Assembly: GCA_030670615.1 (NCBI GenBank)
Contig: DAOVBJ010000007.1
Coordinates: 1-13,509, forward strand
Direction of reading: 5' to 3'
Length of the DNA stretch: 13,509 bases
From: Candidatus Bathyarchaeota archaeon
Lineage (GTDB): Archaea; Thermoproteota; Bathyarchaeia; RBG-16-48-13; GCA-020355125
In this document: in pieces, positions 7,168 to 13,509 of the stretch
How the letters are laid out: every line of letters begins with the position of its first letter
Position numbering within the stretch: the first letter of the stretch is position 1
Translations under genes and position numbers: made by a program
Notes under the pieces: generated by a model
Seen by the model: only the letters and a program-made list of their open reading frames with translations
Told to the model about the DNA's origin: nothing
The model's database searches: none

Positions 7168-8871
7168 ATGATTCAGCGAATGACCCGGTCAATCAATCCA
7201 TCGCGACTCGTGGTTTGGGCCACCCTCATCGGACTCATCGTACTGGTCTTACTGCCCACCTTTTACCTGATCTCATACGTGTTCCTCAAGTGGGGCGACG
7301 TCTGGGTCGAGGTCTTTGAGAACCCCATAATTGGAGACGAAAACTGGCGTCAGATCCTGAAGGTGCTCTTTTTCTCCTTTCGATTATCCCTCTCCGCCGT
7401 CGCCTTCGACCTCCTCTTTGGAGTGCCCCTCGCCTACGTCCTCGCCCGAAAACAGTTTCCTGGGAAAGGCCTCCTAGAGGACCTTATCACCCTGCCCCTA
7501 GTCATTCCCACCTCAGGATTTGGCTTCGCCACCCTCATAACGTGGACCAGTGTGGCGGGAATCGGGGGTTTTCTCGGCATGAACACGGGAGTGATCCCCC
7601 TGGACGCGGTCGTCCCCATCATAAACGTTCCCCTCATAGTCTTCATCGTTCATGTCGCCCTGACGTTCCCATACATCGTTCGAACCCTCCAAACCAAGAT
7701 CCAGTCCATCGACACAACGTACGAGACCGCGTCTCGCACACTGGGCGCTAACCCCTTAACGACCTTCAGAAACGTGTTACTCCCGTTAGTCCTCCCAGGC
7801 ATCTTTTCAGGGGCCGTCCTCGCTTTCGCCCGCTCCCTCGGGGAGACGGGGGCGACCCTCATAGTAGCCGGCGTCAGCTCCACCGCGTCGATCGCAATTG
7901 TCAGGTGGACTGCGGAGTTTAAGTTGGCTACCGCGGCCTTCATGGGCAGCCTCCTCGTCATCATTGCGTGGGCACTCATTCTCCCCGTCGAGCGGTATAT
8001 GGGGCGGGAAAAGCGTTCCTTCAAGACGTCCTATCGACTCCCGTTCTCCTTGATTAAGAGGGTCATGAGGCTTGAAAGATACGCTTCCGAAAAGCTGACG
8101 CGCATTAAAGATTTCGCGCCAATATTTGTGTTGGTGTTGACGGTGATCGTTCCAATAATCGTGGTCGCGAACTCTGTGATCAGCTACTGGTCTGCGGATC
8201 CGTACACGGGAAAGGTGCAAGGCGGAGTGGTCTACCAGCTCTTCGGTCCAGCCAACTACTTCAACACGCTTGTTAAGGCGTCGCTGACCTCCATTATTGT
8301 GGCCCTCGTCTCGACCTACGTGTCAACGTGTATCGCGATACCCTTATCCTTCATCATTGCGCGGCGGTGGTATGGGGGTTTCATCCGATCCATCCTCAAG
8401 GTCCCCTTGATCGTTCCCACGTCTTCCCTCGGCCTCTCCGTGCTACTGCTATGGGGATCCAACGGCCTTAACTTGGTCGGCTCAGGGATCTGGCTGATCA
8501 TTCTCACCCACATCGCGTTTTCGGTTCCCGTCATTGTTGAATCCATCTTGGCGTCCTATGAGGGATCTGATATTCAGATGTATGAGGACTCAGCGCGGAC
8601 CCTGGGCGCAACAGCCTACAACGCAATTGAAACCGTCTCGCTCCCCCTGATTAAGGGCGGCGTCCTCACGGGCTTCATCCTCTCCTTCGCCCACTCCCTC
8701 GGAGAGACAGGAGCGACCTACATCGTGATGGGGCGGGACATCACTGTCCCAGCCTTGGTTGTGAACATGGTTGAGGCCTTAGCCATCCCAGCCGCCCTCT
8801 TCACCTCAACCTACTTGATCGTGCTGTCCATGATACTCCTCACAATTATCCGATTCACTACGAGAAGGTGA
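7168..8871 (+). CDS. Fused two-domain ABC importer permease
   Basis: The 567-residue membrane protein has about twelve hydrophobic segments and two tandem permease halves (about residues 65-275 and 365-560). Each half has the coupling loop that contacts the ATPases: YETASRTLGANPLTTFRNVLLPLVLPG and YEDSARTLGATAYNAIETVSLPLIKGG. Each loop is followed by a conserved block, ARSLGETGATLIVAG (about 221-235) and AHSLGETGATYIVMG. That block resembles molybdate/sulfate-type permeases. The fusion puts both halves of the channel in one chain, as in ThiP- or FbpB-type importers. ATG 7168 follows the preceding stop by ten bases, with GGTGTGAT in the gap. The stop at 8869-8871 lies inside the GGTGAT used by the next gene. 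Substrate specificity is not determined; an oxyanion is my best guess. Confidence 0.85.
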   Translation: MIQRMTRSINPSRLVVWATLIGLIVLVLLPTFYLISYVFLKWGDVWVEVFENPIIGDENWRQILKVLFFSFRLSLSAVAFDLLFGVPLAYVLARKQFPGKGLLEDLITLPLVIPTSGFGFATLITWTSVAGIGGFLGMNTGVIPLDAVVPIINVPLIVFIVHVALTFPYIVRTLQTKIQSIDTTYETASRTLGANPLTTFRNVLLPLVLPGIFSGAVLAFARSLGETGATLIVAGVSSTASIAIVRWTAEFKLATAAFMGSLLVIIAWALILPVERYMGREKRSFKTSYRLPFSLIKRVMRLERYASEKLTRIKDFAPIFVLVLTVIVPIIVVANSVISYWSADPYTGKVQGGVVYQLFGPANYFNTLVKASLTSIIVALVSTYVSTCIAIPLSFIIARRWYGGFIRSILKVPLIVPTSSLGLSVLLLWGSNGLNLVGSGIWLIILTHIAFSVPVIVESILASYEGSDIQMYEDSARTLGATAYNAIETVSLPLIKGGVLTGFILSFAHSLGETGATYIVMGRDITVPALVVNMVEALAIPAALFTSTYLIVLSMILLTIIRFTTRR

Positions 8872-8872
8872 T
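8867..8872 (+). promoter_or_regulatory. Shine-Dalgarno GGTGAT serving the first ATPase
   Basis: GGTGAT overlaps the permease stop and ends six bases before an in-frame ACG at 8879. It is the main reason for placing the ATPase start there and not at GTG 8903. Confidence 0.45.
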
Positions 8873-8878
8873 GACGAG

Positions 8879-9985
8879 ACGTCACTCATCCGATTAGCAG
8901 GCGTGACAAAGAGGTTTGGTGAGATCACCGCCCTCGACGGAGTGAATCTGTCCATCGAGGACGGCGAGTACGTCTGCGTGCTCGGACCCACAGGCGCGGG
9001 AAAGACGACCTTCCTCCGAATAGTGGCAGGTCTACTGGAGCCCGATGAAGGCGAGATCTACATTGACGGAAAATGCGTCAACAATCTTCCCCCCGAAGCC
9101 CGCGATACTGTGTATATGTTCCAACAGTACGCGCTCTTCCCTCACATGACGGTCTGGCAGAATGTCTCCTACGGCCCAGAGATCAAGGATTGGAACCGGG
9201 AGAAAGTAGAGCAGTTAACTGCAGAGATCTTGGAGATGGTCAGACTCGCAGAGAGGCGAGACGCGTATCCCCACGAGCTCAGTGGAGGCATGCAGCAGAG
9301 AGTTGCCCTCGGAAGAGGCATAGCGTCTGGTGCTCGTATTCTCCTCCTCGATGAGCCGCTGGGCGCTTTGGATGCTCGCTTAAGAGTGGGGCTACGAACG
9401 CAATTGAGGCAGCTGGTCAAGGATCAAGGCCTCACCGCCATCCACGTCACCCACGATCAAGAAGAGGCTTTAATGATTGCGGATCGGGTCGTGGTGCTGA
9501 GAAACGGACGAATTGAACAGACTGGAACGCCCCACGAAGTATATTCAAGGCCAAACTCCATCTTTGTAGCAAGTTTCGTGGGAGGCGCCAACTTCGTTGA
9601 AGGAACCATCATCGGGTCAAGCGACGCGGGCTCAGTAATGGAGGTTCTCGGCGGCCTCCAGATCAAAGTAGCGGTGAGCGACGTAGGGGCGGGTGAAAAG
9701 GCGGTCTTAGCGTTCAGGCGGGAAGACACGTGGGTTGGAGAAGAGGAAGTGGCTGGATCAAACAACCTTCCTGGTGTGATCGTATCCGCCACCTTCATCG
9801 GCGACTCGATGGAGTACGAGATACGCCTTGAAAACGGCGTCTCCATCGTATCCAAGATCCTAATGTCAGACGCATTCAAAGCCTATACGGAGGGTCAACG
9901 CGTCGTAGCCTCCTTCCCCCCAGAAAAAGGCCATGTCTTCCCGTATCCTGTGATGGGCCTTCTCAAGGAGGTTGAGGCGATCTAG
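8879..9985 (+). CDS. ABC importer ATPase 1 (CUT1/MOI type)
   Basis: This is a nucleotide-binding subunit with all motifs. Numbered from GTG 8903, they are Walker A GPTGAGKTT (28-36), Q-loop MFQQYALFPHMTVW, signature LSGGMQQR (126-133), Walker B LLLDEP with catalytic Glu151, and H-loop His184. A C-terminal TOBE-like regulatory domain follows (about 230-355). The first standard start codon, GTG 8903, would begin the protein at TKRFG and remove the first beta strand. The frame is open upstream and encodes SLIRLAGVTKRFG, which is just what the family has there. An ACG at 8879 lies six bases after a GGTGAT Shine-Dalgarno and would give a 368-residue protein. The alternative is a sequence error: one extra base after ATG 8871 would restore the frame. 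It is expected to pair with ATPase 2 on the fused permease. Confidence 0.85.
   Translation, partial: TSLIRLAGVTKRFGEITALDGVNLSIEDGEYVCVLGPTGAGKTTFLRIVAGLLEPDEGEIYIDGKCVNNLPPEARDTVYMFQQYALFPHMTVWQNVSYGPEIKDWNREKVEQLTAEILEMVRLAERRDAYPHELSGGMQQRVALGRGIASGARILLLDEPLGALDARLRVGLRTQLRQLVKDQGLTAIHVTHDQEEALMIADRVVVLRNGRIEQTGTPHEVYSRPNSIFVASFVGGANFVEGTIIGSSDAGSVMEVLGGLQIKVAVSDVGAGEKAVLAFRREDTWVGEEEVAGSNNLPGVIVSATFIGDSMEYEIRLENGVSIVSKILMSDAFKAYTEGQRVVASFPPEKGHVFPYPVMGLLKEVEAI
9965..9975 (+). promoter_or_regulatory. Shine-Dalgarno AAGGAGGTTGA for ATPase 2
   Basis: A strong purine-rich site inside the last codons of ATPase 1, ten bases before TTG 9986. It supports that TTG as the real start and translation coupled to the upstream gene. 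Confidence 0.6.
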
Positions 9986-11083
9986 TTGCCGGAAGTTAAA
10001 CTAGTGAACGTCACGAAACGGTACGGCAAGATCGTGGCGAACGACGGGGTCACTCTCACGCTTAAGGACGGAGAATATGTGTCCGTGATAGGCCCCAGCG
10101 GCTGCGGAAAATCAACGCTCATCAAAAACATCGCGGGAATAATTACGCCCGACGAGGGTGAGATCTACTTCGATGGACGACGTGTGAACGAGTTGCCGAT
10201 AGAGAACCGCGGAATCGGCTACGTCTTCCAGAACATCGCGTTGTTTCCCCACATGAGCGTGTGGGGTAACGTCACTTACGGGCCCAGAGTGAGAGGTCTC
10301 TCACCTGAAGAGATGAGGCCTTTAGCCATCGAGATGCTGGAGATGATAAAGGTGAATGAACGATCGGACGCGTACCCCAATGAGTTGAGTAGTGGCACCC
10401 AACAGAAGACGGCGGTAGCACGAGCCCTGACGTCTCGAGCCGAACTGTTACTTCTCGACGAGCCCCTGGGTGCTTTGGACGTAAAGGTGAGAGCCGCGTT
10501 ACGAAGTGAGTTGAAGCGGCTGGTGAAAGATTTGAAGTTAACGGCGTTGCACGTCACCCACGACCAAGAGGAAGCGTTGTCCATCTCCGATCGCGTCGTC
10601 GTCATGAAGATGGGGAGAATTGTTGAAGAAGGCGCCCCCATCGACCTGTACACCCATCCAAAGAACCTGTTTACCGCAAATTTTGTGGGTGAAGCAAACT
10701 TTCTAGCTGGTGAAGTGGTGAAAGCTTCAGGGAAGAACGTCCTTGTAGAGCTTGAAGAGGGACCGGAAATACGCGCTGAGGCCAGCGATCAAAGGATGGG
10801 CGATCGCGTTGTGACCGCGTTCAGGCCTGAATTCGTCAACGTAGAAACGAATGGGGTCAACCGATTGAAGGGAAGGGTGGTCGACGTACTCTATTCGGGA
10901 AGCACTGTCCGGATACGCGTCAAATTGGGAAAGGGCAGTATCGTCGTCGCTAAACAGATGTTACATTCTGAAGCGGCAACGATTCATGTTGGCGACGACA
11001 TAACGCTGAGCATTCCCCCACAGAGAATCCTAGTTTATCCGTATCCTGAAGGCGGGTTGGAAAAAGAATTAGCCCTCGAATAA
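9986..11083 (+). CDS. ABC importer ATPase 2, variant signature motif
   Basis: This is the second nucleotide-binding subunit, paralogous to its neighbour: Walker A GPSGCGKST (36-44), Q-loop VFQNIALFPHMSVW, signature LSSGTQQK (134-141), Walker B LLLLDEP with Glu159, H-loop His192, and a TOBE-like C-terminal domain (about 240-360). The signature departs from the usual LSGGQ at its third and fifth positions, while all other catalytic residues are kept. With a single fused permease, the two ATPases probably form a fixed heterodimer with unequal ATP sites, where importers of this class more often use a homodimer. The TTG start directly follows the upstream TAG, and a strong Shine-Dalgarno ends ten bases before it. 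The protein then begins MPEVKLVNVTKRYG, keeping the first beta strand. Confidence 0.88.
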   Translation: MPEVKLVNVTKRYGKIVANDGVTLTLKDGEYVSVIGPSGCGKSTLIKNIAGIITPDEGEIYFDGRRVNELPIENRGIGYVFQNIALFPHMSVWGNVTYGPRVRGLSPEEMRPLAIEMLEMIKVNERSDAYPNELSSGTQQKTAVARALTSRAELLLLDEPLGALDVKVRAALRSELKRLVKDLKLTALHVTHDQEEALSISDRVVVMKMGRIVEEGAPIDLYTHPKNLFTANFVGEANFLAGEVVKASGKNVLVELEEGPEIRAEASDQRMGDRVVTAFRPEFVNVETNGVNRLKGRVVDVLYSGSTVRIRVKLGKGSIVVAKQMLHSEAATIHVGDDITLSIPPQRILVYPYPEGGLEKELALE

Positions 11084-11091
11084 AACGGGAT

Positions 11092-11101
11092 CTTCATGAA
11101 G
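11092..11101. repeat. Perfect 10-base palindrome CTTCATGAAG
   Basis: It lies nine bases after the stop of ATPase 2. It could be a small regulator site or part of a 3' end structure; it is short enough to occur by chance. Confidence 0.2.
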
Positions 11102-11187
11102 TGAACTGTCATCTAAACGTCAACGAGGAGGAACTACGCGTCTCTTCCTTCGAGCGAATATAAGGATGGATGGCCATAAATCCAGTG

Positions 11188-11197
11188 ATATTTTTAA
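11188..11197 (+). terminator. T-rich transcription stop after the transporter genes
   Basis: ATATTTTTAA lies about 105 bases past the stop of ATPase 2 and just upstream of the PadR promoter. Archaeal RNA polymerase stops at such T-runs without needing a hairpin. The placement between two units fits, but a T5 run is modest evidence. Confidence 0.35.
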
Positions 11198-11220
11198 CTT
11201 GCGTGTTAGTCGCGTAAAAC

Positions 11221-11228
11221 ATATATAC
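11221..11228 (+). promoter_or_regulatory. TATA box for the PadR-type regulator
   Basis: ATATATAC is centred about 29 nt before GTG 11254, predicting transcription from about 11249. A GGTGAT at 11245-11250 sits between box and start. The regulator is thus likely transcribed apart from the importer. Confidence 0.5.
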
Positions 11229-11253
11229 TGGAGTAAATATCGTAGGTGATATC

Positions 11254-12048
11254 GTGTGTGATAATATGGTTGAGGATGAGGCTCAGAATAGAAAGATGAT
11301 GCTTCAGGTTATTGAGACGTTCCAGCAGAAGGGTGCGGTCAACCCGGAACGGGCGTTGACCCTGGAGGAGCTGGGCCTTCCCCCCGGCTTCGAAGTGAAG
11401 AGGGGTCCTCCATGGCTTTTAGGCTTACTCGTGGAAGTGGATGGGAAATACTACCTGTCGGAAGAACGGTTAAAGAAAATCAGAAAGCATTTGGGCAATT
11501 CAAGACATAGACGGTTTAGACGCTTGTTACGGCATACAGCAAGCGTCCCAAAGGGCTTCTTGAGGCACTACGTGCTTAATCTTTTACGTGAGAAACCCAT
11601 GTCGGGATCGGAACTCATGGACGAGATTGAAGAGGAGACGGGGGGACGTTGGAAACCAAGTCCAGGCTCACTTTACCCATTACTCGCATGGTTCAGAGAT
11701 CGAGGATACACCGAGGCGTTACCCCGGGAGACAGATGGGATGAAACGCTACAAGCTCACAGAGCAAGGTGAACACTTCTTTGAAGAACAAGCGGAATTCG
11801 GTGGAAGACTGCAAAAAAAGCTGGAGTTTTTAACACCCTGGGTCTTCGGAGGATTCGGAGTAGGCCCTCACTCCGAGAGGATGCGGAAGATTCGAGAGCC
11901 CCTCAGACAATTCATGAAAGCGTTTCACGACCTTCGAATGACCTTACGAGAGAACTTGACTGAGGAGAACTTGAAAGCGGTGGAAGACCTCTTGAGCGAA
12001 ACCACTGAAAAACTCGAAAAACTACGCGAAGGATTTACCAAAGAATAA
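11254..12048 (+). CDS. PadR-family winged-helix transcriptional regulator
   Basis: Residues about 98-170 form a PadR winged helix: FLRHYVLNLLREKPMSGSELMDEIEEETGGRWKPSPGSLYPLLAWFRDRGYTE, then a wing ending KRYKLTEQG. PadR proteins bind DNA as dimers and usually repress until a ligand or stress signal arrives. The C-terminus (about 205-264) is a long charged helix likely to dimerise. The first 90 residues form a separate unit (ETFQQKGAVNPERALTLEELGLPP, then VEVDGKYYLSEERLKKIRKHL) that may be another small helix-turn-helix; its role is unknown. At 264 residues it is longer than the usual PadR (about 110-180). GTG 11254 fits the TATA box; ATG 11266 is the alternative. Its targets are unknown, though the adjacent importer is a natural candidate. 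Confidence 0.8.
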   Translation: MCDNMVEDEAQNRKMMLQVIETFQQKGAVNPERALTLEELGLPPGFEVKRGPPWLLGLLVEVDGKYYLSEERLKKIRKHLGNSRHRRFRRLLRHTASVPKGFLRHYVLNLLREKPMSGSELMDEIEEETGGRWKPSPGSLYPLLAWFRDRGYTEALPRETDGMKRYKLTEQGEHFFEEQAEFGGRLQKKLEFLTPWVFGGFGVGPHSERMRKIREPLRQFMKAFHDLRMTLRENLTEENLKAVEDLLSETTEKLEKLREGFTKE

Positions 12049-12056
12049 GCTAGTTA

Positions 12057-12784
12057 GCTCTTCACGTGTTAAATGTCTTGTATCGTATGATACTCCATAG
12101 TCACCTTCCAGTGATGAAAGGAATAGAGTGTTATTTTCGTTAGTTTAGGATTTCCCAGTTTAGTTGCTAGTCTTTTCTTTAGTCTATTAATGTTCTTTGC
12201 AAATGTTTGTCTGGAGAAGTGCCAAAGCTTTTCTTGTATTTTCTTACTGACAACGATGGAGGTTAACATGGCCACTAATTTGTTCGATATTTTAACCTGT
12301 CGAAGGTTACTCCTCTTCTTTGGCGAGTTAAGAGTGGCAACCCTCTTTAAAGATAAATATAAGGGAGTTAAGTTTTGGGCTTCCGATGGACGCCAACCTG
12401 TTTCTTTGATTAGATGTAGATAACAAGAGTATTCGTTCTTAGCTCCAACAATGAGGGTGTCAAGTTCCGTTTCGATGGGTATGTATGGTAATTTGCTGAT
12501 TCTTCGATAACTGTGAGGTTTATAATCAAATCCGTGAAAGCTACACCAATCCGAATATGTATACTCTAAACTCTCCTTGTATCCCCCAACCATGCACCAT
12601 CTTGAATGAACTCGTTTACGACCCCAACAGCCCAGAGATTGACGGGTTTGGGCAGATACCTGATTTTCCTGACTTTGATTTCAATCGTATTCTCTTTATT
12701 CCGCTTAGTCCTCCTCAACCACAAAGCAAACTTCAAAAGTGTCTCGAATGGAAGGGTGGTGGGCCGGATGGGTCTTGATCCCAC
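12057..12784 (-). pseudogene. Decayed archaeal tyrosine recombinase (integrase) overlapping tRNA-Val
   Basis: This is a relic of an integrase gene read on the minus strand. The first part (12784 to about 12585) gives the N-terminal core-binding helices (PFETLLKFALWLRRTKRNKENTIEIK). The frame then shifts at a five-G run (plus 12583-12587) into GGYKESLEYTYSDWCSFHGFDY, and on to LPYIPIETELDTLI and TGWRPSEA with the first catalytic Arg. The active-site strand is still visible (LNSPKKRSN), but the HxxR box has become YSFHHW, losing both residues. A TAA at 12069-12071 ends the frame where relatives read DILHVK, and HVK still follows that stop. The stretch with the catalytic tyrosine is absent because the PadR gene's 3' end begins there. 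Its opening codons, from GTG 12784, lie inside the T-arm of the tRNA. It is AT-rich compared with its neighbours and certainly inactive as it stands. Confidence 0.85.
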
Positions 12785-12833
12785 GACCTCCTGCGCGTGA
12801 GGCAGGCATTCATACCAACTGAACTACCGGCCC
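12757..12833 (-). tRNA. tRNA-Val (anticodon CAC)
   Basis: The minus strand folds as a 74-base intronless tRNA plus an encoded CCA (12757-12759). The acceptor stem GGGCCGG/CCGGCCC pairs fully. The D-stem is GUUC/GAAU, the anticodon stem CCUGC/GCAGG with loop CUCACGC (anticodon CAC, valine GUG codons), and the T-stem GUGGG/CCCAU. The discriminator is A73. The T-loop reads AUCAAGA, with A where U54 is nearly universal. The 3' end from the T-arm on is also the start of the integrase relic, so this is the likely attachment site of a former element. Confidence 0.92.
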
Positions 12834-12868
12834 ATGCGATCTGGGTTACTGATTGTTTTGCAGTGACC

Positions 12869-12877
12869 TTATTTGTA
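12869..12877 (-). promoter_or_regulatory. Possible TATA box for tRNA-Val
   Basis: TACAAATAA on the minus strand is centred about 40 nt before the mature tRNA 5' end, which would leave a leader of about 15 nt for RNase P to remove. Confidence 0.35.
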
Positions 12878-12984
12878 GGTTTCGATGGGCGTGGTGAGAA
12901 GGGATTTATTGAAAGTGTATGGGGGGCTACTGTGAGGAGGTGTTTTTGGCTCGTCCTCTTTTCGACGTCTTAACTCTGTCTCAT

Positions 12985-13509
12985 TCACGTATTTATGAGG
13001 TGTGCGTATTGACGGGCAGCCTCGATGAGGGTGGGGAAGATGAGGTCGGGTCTTTGATGTGGAGGATACGCCTCCCGGCTCTCCTGAGTTGCGACTCCCG
13101 TCAACACGAGAATGCTTAAACAGCCTGCGTTCCGAGCCGTGGCGATGTCGGTCTCAGGTCTGTCTCCGACCACACAGCACGCGTCCAGCGGCTGACCGGA
13201 CCGTTCCAAGGCTAACTCTAGGAGGTGGGTGTTGGGTTTTCCCAATACGATTATTGGCTTCTCTTTAGAGCAGGCTTCGAGTCCAGCAACCATGGCTGCT
13301 GCCCCAGGGATCTCCCCCTTCTCTGTTGGAAGGGTGGAATCGGTGTTCGTGGCTACGAATGTGGCGCCACGTTGAAGGAATTTCAGGGCAGCGGTAAGCT
13401 TCTTATAGGTGAAGTCCCTGTCCAAGCCGACCATCACCCCATCGCAGGTTTCATCGTCCTCATCCACTACGGTTAACCCTGCCGCAGCACACTCCTCGTG
13501 AAGTCCTCG
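12985..13509 (-). CDS. HAD-superfamily (class IIA, NagD/PGP-like) phosphatase, 5' end outside the window
   Basis: The frame is open to the window edge, giving the C-terminal 174 residues; the N-terminal part with the nucleophile DxD motif is missing. What remains is the second half of the cap (DGVMVGLDRDFTYKKLTAALKFLQRGATFVATNTD, then PTEKGEIPGAAAMVAGLE), the core lysine motif (IIVLGKPN) and the acidic metal motif (VVGDRPETDIATARNAG). This order is typical of the HAD-IIA group, which includes NagD, 4-nitrophenylphosphatase and phosphoglycolate phosphatase. They are soluble Mg-dependent phosphatases on small sugar-phosphate or nucleotide-like substrates; the substrate here cannot be named. A GTG at 13467 is not the real start because family similarity (EECAAAGLTVVDE) continues upstream of it. 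The gene lies upstream of tRNA-Val on the same strand. Confidence 0.88.
   Translation of the reverse strand, partial: RGLHEECAAAGLTVVDEDDETCDGVMVGLDRDFTYKKLTAALKFLQRGATFVATNTDSTLPTEKGEIPGAAAMVAGLEACSKEKPIIVLGKPNTHLLELALERSGQPLDACCVVGDRPETDIATARNAGCLSILVLTGVATQESREAYPPHQRPDLIFPTLIEAARQYAHLINT

Noticed and set aside
12190..12423. Plus-strand frame opposite the integrase relic
   Set aside because: The minus-strand reading shows clear integrase motifs, so this is its antisense shadow.
1..12756. A second copy of the tRNA-Val 3' end marking the far end of the integrated element
   Set aside because: Scanning by eye for the T-arm/acceptor sequence found no convincing repeat in this window, so the element's other end is not here or has been lost.
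12985..13467. GTG 13467 as the start of the HAD phosphatase
   Set aside because: The frame and the family similarity continue upstream to the window edge, and the N-terminal catalytic motif is missing without it.
1..13509. CRISPR arrays, insertion sequences, rRNA genes
   Set aside because: No regularly spaced repeats, transposase motifs or rRNA-like sequence were seen on either strand.

Overview
The window reads as archaeal chromosome. TATA-like boxes lie about 25-30 nt upstream of several starts, giving near-leaderless genes. Other genes use GGAGGTGAT-type Shine-Dalgarno sequences. One protein is built on a Cdc48/VAT N-domain, the ABC and PhoU-like genes are of archaeal type, and the tRNA fits an archaeal tRNA-Val with an encoded CCA. 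I would guess a TACK-group archaeon (Bathyarchaeia-like), but that placement is weak. By eye most of the window is near 50% GC, with AT-rich patches at about 1380-1800 and 12050-12600.

Layout, left to right. (a) 96-1064: a PLP-dependent cysteine synthase-family enzyme. (b) 1483-4977: three same-strand genes. They are an orphan Cdc48 N-domain protein with no AAA+ domain, an unrecognised 197-residue protein, and a complete SNF2-family ATPase that overlaps it by a GTGA stop/start. (c) 5299-11083: an importer locus with a PhoU-like DUF47 protein, a membrane-anchored solute-binding protein, a fused two-domain permease and two different ABC ATPases. Permease motifs resemble molybdate/sulfate-type systems, and the PhoU-like gene hints at phosphate or another oxyanion. 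(d) 11254-12048: a PadR-type regulator with its own promoter. (e) 12057-12833, minus strand: tRNA-Val(CAC) whose 3' end runs into a decayed tyrosine integrase, the scar of an element inserted at the tRNA. (f) 12985-13509, minus strand: the 3' part of a HAD-IIA phosphatase gene that leaves the window.

The best candidates for something new are the Cdc48-N / unknown / SNF2 cluster and the tRNA-overlapping integrase relic. The relic carries a one-base frameshift in a G-run, loss of the HxxR catalytic pair, a nonsense codon and a C-terminus cut off against the PadR gene. Two smaller oddities are that the first ABC ATPase has no standard start codon where homology demands one (an ACG sits at the right distance from a Shine-Dalgarno), and that the second ATPase has an altered signature motif (LSSGT).
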